DNA from: Terrimesophilobacter sp044464485
Lineage (GTDB): Bacteria; Actinomycetota; Actinomycetes; Actinomycetales; Microbacteriaceae
DNA length: 64,000 nucleotides
Direction: 5' to 3'
NCBI GenBank assembly: GCA_044464485.1
Contig: JBIQLG010000010.1
Coordinates: forward strand, 1-64,000
The position numbers and the translations under genes are program-made. The notes below the pieces were generated by a model. It saw only the letters and a list, made by a program, of their open reading frames with translations. It ran no database searches and had not been told where the DNA came from. This document shows positions 33,542 to 42,025 of the stretch, piece by piece; within the stretch, counting starts at the first letter, position 1, and each line of letters begins with the position of its first letter.

Positions 33542-34347
33542 GGGTAGATGGGCACGTTCATTTGTGGGATTCAGGGGCAATTTCCACTGAGCTCCCTTAC
33601 CCACTGCCCGTCGACGTGGCATCAGTTGAGGACCTCCTACGTGACATGACGGTCAACAACATTGATTGCGCAGTGCTCGTCCAACCAACTCCCCACGGCG
33701 GCGATCATTCAATTCTCATGTCGGCATTGGAGAAGTACCCTGACCGGTTTGTGGGTATCGGGCTATTGGAAAGCGGAATCAGGGATTCGAACGCGCAAGT
33801 AGAACAAATAAGCAGGGTTGCAGATTTGGGGCTGTCAGGCATCCGGGTGCATCCAATCGACAAACAAAGTGTCGATCTCGAGCTAATTGCACGCGAGGCT
33901 CACCGAAGAAAACTCTCGCTGGAACTTCACGTCGATGAATCGACATGGGAAACCGTATTCCGAGCGCTCGATGCTGCTCCGGATACCTTGATAGTTGTCG
34001 ATCATTTTGGTCGTCCGAGCGACCCGATGAGCAGTTCTGCGCGCGAATTTGTCCGGATGCTCAGCGAACGAAAAAATATCGCCGTAAAGGTCGCGGCAAT
34101 CGATCTGATCTGGGGTACCACGTACCCGTATTCGAACTTTCAAACGTGGATCAGGTTTGCGATGGACACTCTCGGGCCAGAGCGATTGTTCTGGGGGTCG
34201 AATTTCCCCTGGTCGAGCGGCGAACAGTATTCAGCATCGCAGCGGGCGATAGAGGCTGAGTGGGGCCTGAATCGTGCGGAGCTAGACGCTCTTTTTGGCG
34301 GCACCGCATGCCGGGTCTTCGGCTTCAACTACGGGAGTAAAAAGTGA
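33538..34347 (+). CDS. Amidohydrolase-2 family metal-dependent hydrolase (lactonase-like)
   Basis: A 269-residue TIM-barrel protein of the amidohydrolase-2 family. The N-terminal metal motif is DGHVHLW (His6, His8); ELHVDES and VVDHFGRP supply later barrel residues, and LFWGSNFPW is the typical C-terminal end. The closest functional types are sugar lactonases (L-fuconolactone, galactarolactone) and 2-pyrone-4,6-dicarboxylate lactonase. Lactone ring opening early in a sugar-acid pathway is a reasonable inference. GTG 33538 overlaps the previous stop. Confidence 0.75.
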   Translation: MRVDGHVHLWDSGAISTELPYPLPVDVASVEDLLRDMTVNNIDCAVLVQPTPHGGDHSILMSALEKYPDRFVGIGLLESGIRDSNAQVEQISRVADLGLSGIRVHPIDKQSVDLELIAREAHRRKLSLELHVDESTWETVFRALDAAPDTLIVVDHFGRPSDPMSSSAREFVRMLSERKNIAVKVAAIDLIWGTTYPYSNFQTWIRFAMDTLGPERLFWGSNFPWSSGEQYSASQRAIEAEWGLNRAELDALFGGTACRVFGFNYGSKK

Positions 34348-35483
34348 CTGGTCCACTCGAAAAAATCAGGGTGATTGATTTTACACAGTTCATGGCTGGA
34401 CCGATGGCGACTCAATTGCTCAGCGATCTTGGTGCTGATGTCATTAAGGTAGAACGCCCGGTGGTTGGGGACATGGCGCGACAAGGGTCGGCCTCCCCGT
34501 TTCTTGTCCATGGCCAGCGGGTTGCGTTCATGGCATTGAACCGCAATAAGCGCAGTGTCACACTCGATCTAAAAGATGCTGGTGATGTCGCGATCGCTCA
34601 AGCACTTTGCACGCAGGCTGACGTTGTTGTGGAGAATTTCCGTCCTGGCGTTATGGATCGATTGGGGCTTGGGTACGACACGCTCTGCGACCATAATCCG
34701 CGCCTCATCTATTGTTCGATTACTGGATACGGGAACGATGGTCCTCGGTCATCTGATCCTGGACAGGATCTACTCGTTCAGTCAATTACGGGTCTCACAA
34801 TGCTGCAGGGGAGGCTAGGCGACCCGCCGATTCCAGTCGGGCCACCAGTTGTTGATGCCAGTACGGGGCATTTGGCGGCGTTGGCAATTGTGACGGGACT
34901 ATACGAGCGTGAGCGTTCGGGTCAGGGTCAGCGGGTAAGTGCGAGTTTGGCGGCCACCTCGGTATCACTACAGAGCCAAGAAGCGACGCTATTTCTCAAT
35001 TCCGGAATCGTTCCGACTCGAAGCAAAGCCGGCGTCGCCAATCCTTACTTCGTCGCACCGTACGGCGTGTACCCCACATCCGATGGGTTCATTTCACTCG
35101 CACACACCTCACTGCCCCGTCTGGGTGAACTGATCGACAAACCGGAGTTGAGTCGCCATGTCGACCCCGTGGAGATTTACGAGTCTCGAGACGAAATTTA
35201 TGAACTTCTTGCGGACATATTTGTAACGCGAACTTCCTCGAGTTGGCTCAGTCTCCTCGAACCGGCCGGCTTCTGGGTAGCGCCGGTGCAGTCCTATGAC
35301 AAATTCCTCGCTGAAGAAGCGGGAGACCTGATCTGTGAGATTCCAACGTTAGACGGTGGTGTTTTCAAGTCGATCTCGACACCTATTCGATTCGAAAGGA
35401 CTCCCGCGCAGCAGTATTCGCTTCCGCCAGAGTTAGGCGCTCACACAGAAGAAGTACTCGCGGAATTTGGGGTGAGTCGGTAG
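34344..35483 (+). CDS. CaiB/BaiF-type (family III) CoA transferase
   Basis: A 379-residue enzyme. Family motifs include VIDFTQFMAGPMATQLLSDLGADVIKVE at the N-terminus, NRNKRSVTLDLKD, VVENFRPGVMDRLGLGY, and the catalytic Asp near residue 142 in DPGQDLLVQSITG. These enzymes move CoA between carboxylic acids, commonly activating a dicarboxylate or hydroxyacid. The GTG start overlaps the previous stop. With the downstream MaoC-like hydratase it suggests a CoA-thioester step within the island pathway. Confidence 0.85.
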   Translation: MTGPLEKIRVIDFTQFMAGPMATQLLSDLGADVIKVERPVVGDMARQGSASPFLVHGQRVAFMALNRNKRSVTLDLKDAGDVAIAQALCTQADVVVENFRPGVMDRLGLGYDTLCDHNPRLIYCSITGYGNDGPRSSDPGQDLLVQSITGLTMLQGRLGDPPIPVGPPVVDASTGHLAALAIVTGLYERERSGQGQRVSASLAATSVSLQSQEATLFLNSGIVPTRSKAGVANPYFVAPYGVYPTSDGFISLAHTSLPRLGELIDKPELSRHVDPVEIYESRDEIYELLADIFVTRTSSSWLSLLEPAGFWVAPVQSYDKFLAEEAGDLICEIPTLDGGVFKSISTPIRFERTPAQQYSLPPELGAHTEEVLAEFGVSR

Positions 35484-35538
35484 ACGAAATCCTCGAATCA
35501 TTAGGAACAGAACAAACCAGACAAGTTGGGAGAAATTA

Positions 35539-35994
35539 ATGGCTGACAAGTACTTCGAAGAATACGTGCCCGGGGTGGAGTGGACAAGCCACGGCAGGAC
35601 AATCACAGAAGCCGATATCGTCAATTTCGCAGGAATTAGCGGCGACTTTCACCCTAGTTCGATGGACGAACGATTTGCCGTCAAATCAAAATTTGGCCGT
35701 CGTATCGCGATGGGAGCCCTCACCTTCTCCGTAACACTCGGCATCTCGTGGCAGATGAAGATGAACATGAAGAACTTCACTTACGGGATCGATCGCATCC
35801 GTTACATCAAGCCAGTCTTTGCTGGCGACACGATTTACGTGGTTGCGACAGTGACAGAGATCACGGACTACCCCAAGGATCCCAAACGCGGATTCGTCGT
35901 CATGCGCTACGACACATACAACCAAAATGACGAGCTGGTCCTATCATGCGTTCACCGGATGCTCGTTGAACGCCGAGAAAAAGGGAAGAGCTGA
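35539..35994 (+). CDS. MaoC-like (R)-specific enoyl-CoA hydratase
   Basis: A 151-residue hot-dog-fold protein. The catalytic segment is TEADIVNFAGISGDFHPSSMDERFA (Asp and His), followed by FGRRIAMGALTFSVTLGI. It is of the size of mesaconyl-CoA or 2-methylfumaryl-CoA hydratase-like stand-alone MaoC proteins. It starts 55 bases after the CoA transferase, with GGGAGAAATTA upstream, and probably works on the transferase product. Between 35995 and 36142 no gene is seen. Confidence 0.8.
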   Translation: MADKYFEEYVPGVEWTSHGRTITEADIVNFAGISGDFHPSSMDERFAVKSKFGRRIAMGALTFSVTLGISWQMKMNMKNFTYGIDRIRYIKPVFAGDTIYVVATVTEITDYPKDPKRGFVVMRYDTYNQNDELVLSCVHRMLVERREKGKS

Positions 35995-36142
35995 CCAAAA
36001 CATGCGCTGGTATTTGGTCAAGAAAGCGGAATTCGCCGCGAATGTACCGTATGGAGAACCGCGGCAGCGGCTTTTCAGATCTACAACTTTTTGCTTCTTC
36101 GATCCCGAGCCTGTCGGTATCACCCAAGGGGCGAGGTAGGAA

Positions 36143-37063
36143 TTGAGCGAATTCAATGCTGTTGAGCTTCGGCGGGTCATGGGATCTGGCCTATTGGCGT
36201 TTCCCGTCACCCACGCGACCACTGAACTCGAGTTTGACGAGCCCGCCTATCGCGAGCATGTCGCATACCTTTCGAGTTTTGCTCCCGCGGCCATTTTTGC
36301 GGCTGGCGGAATGGGCGAATTCTTTTCGATCACACCCGAGGAAGTCTCGGCGGCCACTCAAGCCGCGCGAGCAGAGGCAAGTCCCAGTATTCCTGTCCTC
36401 GGAGCGGCAGGTTACGGTACCTCCATCGCCGTGCAGATGGCGCAGCGTGCAGAGGCCGATGGAGCGGATGGGATACTGCTACTTCCGCCCTACCTCACGT
36501 ACGTTTCGCAGCGAGGGCTGTATGAGCATGTTGCTCGGGTCTGTGCTTCGACGTCAATTGGTGTCATCGTCTACCATCGCGCAAACGCACGCTACACCCT
36601 GGAAACATTGGCTCGCCTTGCCGCCACTTATGACAACTTCATCGGGTTCAAGGATGGCATAGGGGAGGTTGAACTTATCACTACACTTCGCGCGGAAATT
36701 GGTGACCGATTGCTTTATACGGGCGGTCTGCCGACGGCGGAAATGCATGCGAGAGCTTTCGCAGAGATCGGGATGCAGACGTACTCGTCTGCAATCTTCA
36801 ATTTCGCGCCGCACTGGGCACTGGCTTTCTATAAGGCGGTTACGAATCGCGATGGTGCCGTTTTAGACGCGATGACCAAGAGTTTCCTGCTGCCCTACGT
36901 TGAAATTCGTGATCGCGAGGAAGGTTACGCGGTCGCAATCGTGAAGGCCGGCCTCACCATCGTTGGTCGCCCAGCCGGCCCAGTTCGTCCACCACTCGCG
37001 GATCTAGCTCCCAAAGATTTTCAGGACCTCACAAGCCTCATCAGATCCGAGAAGATCTCATGA
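36143..37063 (+). CDS. 5-Dehydro-4-deoxyglucarate dehydratase-like (DapA superfamily)
   Basis: A 306-residue barrel enzyme. The SGLLAFPVT and AIFAAGGMGEFFSITPEE segments and the GFKDGIGEVEL segment are close to 5-dehydro-4-deoxyglucarate dehydratases, which decarboxylate and dehydrate their substrate to alpha-ketoglutarate semialdehyde. Tyr144 (VYHRANA) and Schiff-base Lys170 (GFKDG) are present. TTG 36143 with GAGGTAGG upstream gives the family's usual N-terminus; ATG 36179 would cut it short. The semialdehyde dehydrogenase at 40519 would take the product. It differs clearly from the DapA-family gene at 26741. Confidence 0.75.
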   Translation: MSEFNAVELRRVMGSGLLAFPVTHATTELEFDEPAYREHVAYLSSFAPAAIFAAGGMGEFFSITPEEVSAATQAARAEASPSIPVLGAAGYGTSIAVQMAQRAEADGADGILLLPPYLTYVSQRGLYEHVARVCASTSIGVIVYHRANARYTLETLARLAATYDNFIGFKDGIGEVELITTLRAEIGDRLLYTGGLPTAEMHARAFAEIGMQTYSSAIFNFAPHWALAFYKAVTNRDGAVLDAMTKSFLLPYVEIRDREEGYAVAIVKAGLTIVGRPAGPVRPPLADLAPKDFQDLTSLIRSEKIS

Positions 37064-37206
37064 GTGGAGTGGTTATTTGGCGCCATTCAGCGCACCGATT
37101 GTTTCCGTCGACAGCACGAAATCGCTTGGCCTCATGCGGCTCCTCGACGGAACAAAGAGCCGCAAACGGATGCCAAACGGACCTTACACAATGAAGAGGA
37201 GTAGTG

Positions 37207-38505
37207 ATGATAGGAAGTATTAGGCAACGCCTGTCGTTTGCGGCACTGGCTGTGGCGATATTCTCGGCTGTGGGACTAGTTGGTTGCTCGAGTCCAAGTG
37301 ATACTGGTCCCAAGACACTAACTGTTTGGTCTCCGCAGGAGCAGTGGCAAAAATCGGCTGATTTCCTTGAGGGGAACACGGCTGCACTGGCGGAGAAATA
37401 CCCGGGAGTCAAAGTCGATTTCGTACAAATCCCTTATGCAGAATACGAGGCCCGTTATCAGGCCGCGTTTAGCAGCGGTGGTCAAAACGCACCGGACGTC
37501 TTTATTGGACCCGTGCCCTACTATGTCTACCTTGGAGTCGCAGCAGAAGCACCAGCGGACCTTCAGAAGAAGTGGAGCGCGGAGGTCGTTAATTCTATTT
37601 CCGAGGCGTTCAAGGTTGACGGTAAATGGTATGGCTACCCGGACTCCGCTGACCTCGGGATGGAGCTTTACTACAACAAAGCGATGTTCGCCGAGGCCGG
37701 TCTTGATCCAGACAATCCACCGGCCACATTTGATGAGCTTCTTGATTATGCAAAGAAACTCGCGGTGACCGAAAGCGGCAAGATCACCCAGAACGGCATT
37801 TCCGTGCGATACGACGGCTCTCCGACAGGAATTGCCGATAAGGCGCTCCCATACATTCACGCTTTTGGCGGACGACTCTATGCGGAGGACTACTCGACGG
37901 CCGAGGGCTACCTGAATGGTTCTGACACTATTGCAGGGCTCACATATTTGCAGAATCTGGTCCAAGGGTCTGACGCGGTGGCCAGTTTGGAACTGGGTAA
38001 CCCTGACAACACCTTTGCTCAGGGACTTTCGGCAATGACGTTCCGAGAGGCTTGGTACGCAGGATACCTCGACACCAATTCGCCAGATCTGGACTACGCA
38101 GTAGTTCCGTTGCCTACCGGCCCCGGCGGCTACCCGAAGGTGAGTTTGCTTTTCAACTGGTCGTACATGGTGTATTCCAAAGGCCCGAATCAGGAACTGG
38201 CGTGGGATTGGCTAAGGACTACATTCGATGAAAAGACTGATCTCAAGATCGCCGAAATGGAAGGATATCTTCCAGTTCTCGAGGCGAACTATTCTGAGCC
38301 GTACGTTGCTGACCGTGTTGACTATTCGGCAGTGCAGAAGCAGATGAGTGAAGGTCCCGGCCCCCAATACGCTTCGCCAATGTCAGTTCAAATCAACGCA
38401 CGCATCGGTGAGGCTGTCGAAGCAATCCTGCAGGGCTCGGATGTTAAGAAAACCGTTGATGCGGCAGTGCCCGAAATCAACGAGATGTTGAAGAAGGGAA
38501 ACTAA
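37207..38505 (+). CDS. ABC sugar-type transporter substrate-binding lipoprotein
   Basis: A 432-residue family 1 extracellular solute-binding protein. The signal peptide ends in the lipobox LVGC (followed by SSPSD). Typical blocks are LTVWSPQEQWQKSADFLEG, KVDFVQIPYAEYEARYQAAF, GKWYGYPDSADLGMELYYNKAMF and a C-terminal region with repeated VDYS and AVPEINEML. ATG 37207 follows AGGAG by about five bases. It starts a three-gene importer unit with two permeases. The ligand is not known but is likely the island substrate. Confidence 0.85.
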   Translation: MIGSIRQRLSFAALAVAIFSAVGLVGCSSPSDTGPKTLTVWSPQEQWQKSADFLEGNTAALAEKYPGVKVDFVQIPYAEYEARYQAAFSSGGQNAPDVFIGPVPYYVYLGVAAEAPADLQKKWSAEVVNSISEAFKVDGKWYGYPDSADLGMELYYNKAMFAEAGLDPDNPPATFDELLDYAKKLAVTESGKITQNGISVRYDGSPTGIADKALPYIHAFGGRLYAEDYSTAEGYLNGSDTIAGLTYLQNLVQGSDAVASLELGNPDNTFAQGLSAMTFREAWYAGYLDTNSPDLDYAVVPLPTGPGGYPKVSLLFNWSYMVYSKGPNQELAWDWLRTTFDEKTDLKIAEMEGYLPVLEANYSEPYVADRVDYSAVQKQMSEGPGPQYASPMSVQINARIGEAVEAILQGSDVKKTVDAAVPEINEMLKKGN

Positions 38506-38508
38506 CAC

Positions 38509-39417
38509 GTGACTGTTGCAGCCCCGGTGAGCCGACGAAGGCGTGTTCGCCGGGGCTCACTCACGCCTTACCTGTTTCTGACGCCGACACTATTTTTTGT
38601 TGCCATTCTCTTCGTCGGTCCATTTCTCTACAACATCCTGATTTCGTTCTTCGACTGGTCTCTCATGCGTTCGAGCACCTTTGTTGGATTCGAGAACTAT
38701 GTGGATGTTGTGACTAGCGCAAGATTTTGGAACTCGTTTAACAACACTGTCGTCTTCGCTTTGCTCACAGTGCCCGTGGGGTTCATCCTGTCTCTACTTG
38801 TAGCACTTGGTCTTCACGCACTTGCGATTCGTCGTGGATCGTCGATTATCCGAGCTCTGTACTTCATGCCTGTTGTCGCGTCCCTGACCGCAGTAGCGGC
38901 GACGTGGCAGTGGATATTCAACCCAGTGTATGGATTAGCAAACGCGCTGCTAAAGGGACTAGGGCTTCCAGGAGCCGCATGGCTCACGAGCCAAACAGAG
39001 GTTTTGCCATCTCTCGCAGCTATGTACATTTGGGCTCGATTGGGATTCAACGCGATTATTCTTCTCGCTGGCCTTAACGCCATCGACAAGAGTTATTACG
39101 AAGCTGCTCGCATCGACGGTGCAACCCGTTGGCAACTCTTCTGGAATATCACTCTTCCATTGTTGAACCGACAAATCGTTCTGGTCGTAACTGTCGAGAT
39201 TATGAATGCACTAAAGATTTTTGACCTACCGTTCGCGGCTACACAGGGCGGCCCGAGTGGTGCTAGTCGGACTCTAATCATGGAAGTGCAGCAACAGGCT
39301 TTCAAGTTTGACTCTTGGGGTATAGCGGCGGTGTACGTGCTAATTACGTTCGCGCTGATCCTGCTCATGACTTTGCTCGTGCGGCGTTTGCTTAGCCGCG
39401 ATATTTCGGAGAGTTGA
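38509..39417 (+). CDS. ABC sugar-type permease, MalF/UgpA type
   Basis: A 302-residue permease with six hydrophobic segments. The coupling-loop motif is EAARIDGATRWQLFWNITLPLL (about residues 205-225). The N-terminus is basic (RRRRVRRGS). GTG 38509 lies three bases after the binding-protein stop. It works with the second permease, whose gene begins one base after this stop. Confidence 0.9.
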   Translation: MTVAAPVSRRRRVRRGSLTPYLFLTPTLFFVAILFVGPFLYNILISFFDWSLMRSSTFVGFENYVDVVTSARFWNSFNNTVVFALLTVPVGFILSLLVALGLHALAIRRGSSIIRALYFMPVVASLTAVAATWQWIFNPVYGLANALLKGLGLPGAAWLTSQTEVLPSLAAMYIWARLGFNAIILLAGLNAIDKSYYEAARIDGATRWQLFWNITLPLLNRQIVLVVTVEIMNALKIFDLPFAATQGGPSGASRTLIMEVQQQAFKFDSWGIAAVYVLITFALILLMTLLVRRLLSRDISES

Positions 39418-39418
39418 A

Positions 39419-40279
39419 ATGGCTAATAATTCTTACGTCCTGAGACGACGGGCGCATCTGAAATCACGCATTCGTCAAGGCGCACTGGCTGCAGTTCTGT
39501 TGGCTGGTGGGCTCGTAATTGTAACTCCAATAGCTTGGGTCGCATTGTCGTCGCTTAAGCGCGCCGACGAGATACTGACGATCCCTCTCAAGTGGATACC
39601 CGATAACCTGTTCAACTTCGCGAACTATGAGGAGGTCCTTGTCAAGAACGACTTCGGCCGCTACTTTTTGAACTCGTTCATTGTTACGGGGATGAGCATT
39701 GTAGTCAGTTTGATCGTTGCACTTTTTGCGGCGTATGCTTTCGCCTACTTCAATTTCAAGTTTAAAGAACCGATTTTTCTTTTGGTGTTGGCTCTCTTCA
39801 TGGTTCCACCAGAAGCACTCGTGATTCCTCAATACTTGATGGTGGCTAATCTCGGCCTCGTAAATTCATACTTGGGGCTGGCATTCCCAGATCTGTTTAC
39901 GGTGCTTGGGGTGTATCTGCTTCGCCAGTTCATGGAGGGCATCCCAATCTCCTACGTGGAGGCCGCACGAGTCGATGGTGCGCGAGAAGTGAAGATCTTA
40001 TTTCGCATTATCATGCCAATGGTCGCCCCTGCGATGGTTGTCTTCATTATTATCAAATTTTTGTTTTCATGGAACGCGTTCCTTTGGCCATTGCTCGTCG
40101 CACAGAACGAAGCAATGTATACAGTTACCGTCGGCTTAGTTGGCTTTGCGGGTTCCACTTACATTCCCTGGAACCTCATCAACGCGGCGACAATGCTCAG
40201 CATGATGCCACTAATCGTTTTGTTCGTTACGCTTCAGCGATATCTCGTCCGCGGGGTTGCGTTGTCTGGTATGAAATAG
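39419..40279 (+). CDS. ABC sugar-type permease, MalG/UgpE type
   Basis: A 286-residue permease with six hydrophobic segments and the coupling loop EAARVDGAREVKILFRIIMPMVAP. GGAGAG precedes the ATG. No ATPase gene follows; the sequence instead runs into the broken epimerase remnant. Carbohydrate importers of this class in actinobacteria often share a general MsiK-type ATPase encoded elsewhere, which would explain the absence. Confidence 0.9.
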   Translation: MANNSYVLRRRAHLKSRIRQGALAAVLLAGGLVIVTPIAWVALSSLKRADEILTIPLKWIPDNLFNFANYEEVLVKNDFGRYFLNSFIVTGMSIVVSLIVALFAAYAFAYFNFKFKEPIFLLVLALFMVPPEALVIPQYLMVANLGLVNSYLGLAFPDLFTVLGVYLLRQFMEGIPISYVEAARVDGAREVKILFRIIMPMVAPAMVVFIIIKFLFSWNAFLWPLLVAQNEAMYTVTVGLVGFAGSTYIPWNLINAATMLSMMPLIVLFVTLQRYLVRGVALSGMK

Positions 40280-40336
40280 CCGATTGCTGAAAACACGAAA
40301 AAGTGCCCAACGCACGCACGCATTCGTTTGGCCAAT

Positions 40337-40503
40337 CACTCGCGTCATGCGATGGCGAATTATCCGGGCGGCTTACCGCCCAGACGGTGGTAGCGGGTAT
40401 TCCGGCGGTGGTCCCCACGATCACGGGGCGGGCGTGGATTACGGGGATCGGGCAGTACCTGCTCGACCCGAGCGATCCGTTCCCGACCGGCTTTCAGTTC
40501 TAA
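40337..40503 (+). pseudogene. Broken 3' remnant of a 4-hydroxyproline epimerase gene
   Basis: Reading from 40337 the frame encodes HSRHAMANYPG, matching HSRHAMAIYPG of the intact epimerase at 27667. From 40366, in another frame, it encodes GRLTAQTVVAGIPAVV and continues to the family C-terminus ending PFPTGFQF. The 41 or so residues between them, including the second catalytic Cys, are missing, and the join changes frame. Both deletion borders in the intact gene carry CCGGG, so a short-homology deletion is likely. Non-functional. Confidence 0.85.
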
Positions 40504-40518
40504 CGTCTGGAGACGAAT

Positions 40519-42009
40519 ATGACCACGCAGGATCTTGACGCCATCGCCGCGCGCGCGGCCGAAATCGCACCGCAGTGGGCGGCGGCCTCGCCGCGCGATC
40601 GGGCGAAGGCGCTCGTCGCGGCGGCAGATGCGCTCCTGGCTGCCCAGCCCGAACTCGTTGCGACCGCGATGGAGGAGACCGGCCTTTCCGAGGCGCGCCT
40701 CTCCGGCGAACTCAAGCGCACCGCGGTGCAACTCAAGCTCTTTGCGGAGGTCGTTGTCGACGGCTCGTATCTGGATGTTCGCATCGACGACGCGGACCCT
40801 GACTTCGTTCTCGGCCCGCGGCCCGATGTTCGCCGCTACCGCATTCCGGTGGGTCCGGTGCTGAACTTCGCGGCCAGCAACTTTCCGTTCGCGTTCTCCG
40901 TCGCGGGCGGAGACACCGCGGCCGCGCTCGCCGCGGGGTGCCCGGTCATCGTCAAGGCGCACTCCGGGCATCCGCGGTTATCCGTGCAGACGGCGGAGGT
41001 CGTGGCGAAGGCGCTGGAGTCTGCCGGCGCCCCGAAGGGCACCCTGCAGGTCATTTCCGGGCAGCAGGCCGGGGTGGATATGCTCAACGATCCGCGCATC
41101 AAGGCGGGAAGCTTCACGGGCTCGATTCGGGTCGGACGGATGCTCGCGGATATCGCGGCAGCACGACCGACGCCCATTCCGTTCTACGGCGAGCTCGGCA
41201 GCGTGAACCCCGTGTTCGTCACCGAGGCTGCGCTGGAAGAGAATGCGGACGGCATCCTCGACGGGTTCATCACGAGCGTTTCGGGATCCGCGGGGCAACT
41301 CTGCACCAAACCGGGATTCCTGTTCGCGCCCGCCGGCTCGGCGCTCGCCGACGGCATCGCTTCCCGCGCCGCATCGGTCGCGGAGCACCGGCTCCTGAAC
41401 CCGGGCATCACCTCCGGTTACCAGTCGCGGCGCGACGCCGTACTTTCGGCACCCGGCGTAAGAGTCCTTGCGGAAGGCGGTCTTCGCATCGATGATGACG
41501 GCCAGGGCTGGGCGACCCCCACTGTCGTCTCCGTGCCGGTGGGCGTGCTCAGGGAGCACCGCGAGGCGCTCCTCGACGAGTCGTTCGGTCCACTGTCGAT
41601 CGTCGTCGAGTACGACAACGCAGACGAGCTTGCGAGCATCGCCGAGGATCTCTTCGAGGGAAACCTCACGGGCACGATTCACGCGGGTGCCGGCGAGGAT
41701 TCGCCGGCTGTTCGGCATCTCGTGGACTGGATTTCGCGAAGCGCCGGGCGCGTGCTGTTCGGTGGGTGGCCAACCGGCGTCGCGGTGACTCCGGCAATGC
41801 AACACGGTGGCCCGTGGCCCGCGACGACGAACGATTCGAGCACGTCGGTGGGCACCGCGGCGATCGCGCGATTCACGAGACCGGTCGCGTACCAGAATGC
41901 TCCTCAGGAGATGCTTCCCGAGCCGCTGCGGGACGACAACCCGTGGGGTGTCCCCCAGCGCCGAAGCCGTGCGGGCGAATCGCAGAATTGGGGTAGCGTC
42001 AAACCGTAA
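40519..42009 (+). CDS. Aldehyde dehydrogenase, probable alpha-ketoglutarate semialdehyde dehydrogenase (copy 2)
   Basis: A 496-residue protein identical to copy 1 (28685-30172) except at residues 2 and 7 and the last few residues (QNWGSVKP instead of QDWGSLD). All catalytic residues are kept. It has its own ribosome binding site, CTGGAG. It sits directly after the island transporter and epimerase remnant and 16 bases before a TMEM175-like gene. It would serve the island pathway if the 36143 enzyme makes alpha-ketoglutarate semialdehyde. Confidence 0.9.
   Translation: MTTQDLDAIAARAAEIAPQWAAASPRDRAKALVAAADALLAAQPELVATAMEETGLSEARLSGELKRTAVQLKLFAEVVVDGSYLDVRIDDADPDFVLGPRPDVRRYRIPVGPVLNFAASNFPFAFSVAGGDTAAALAAGCPVIVKAHSGHPRLSVQTAEVVAKALESAGAPKGTLQVISGQQAGVDMLNDPRIKAGSFTGSIRVGRMLADIAAARPTPIPFYGELGSVNPVFVTEAALEENADGILDGFITSVSGSAGQLCTKPGFLFAPAGSALADGIASRAASVAEHRLLNPGITSGYQSRRDAVLSAPGVRVLAEGGLRIDDDGQGWATPTVVSVPVGVLREHREALLDESFGPLSIVVEYDNADELASIAEDLFEGNLTGTIHAGAGEDSPAVRHLVDWISRSAGRVLFGGWPTGVAVTPAMQHGGPWPATTNDSSTSVGTAAIARFTRPVAYQNAPQEMLPEPLRDDNPWGVPQRRSRAGESQNWGSVKP
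40540..41981 (+). repeat. Direct repeat, copy 2 (aldehyde dehydrogenase core)
   Basis: The partner of 28706-30147, about 1442 bases without visible difference. The flanking sequence diverges at once on both sides (epimerase tail roughly 85-90 percent alike, C-terminal codons different), which points to gene conversion or a very recent exchange confined to the gene core. Confidence 0.9.
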
Positions 42010-42025
42010 TTCGAGAGGAGCGAAT

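Noticed and set aside
28706..41981. Composite transposon with the dehydrogenase genes as ends
   Set aside because: No transposase, inverted terminal repeats or target-site duplication are visible; the repeats are ordinary coding sequence.
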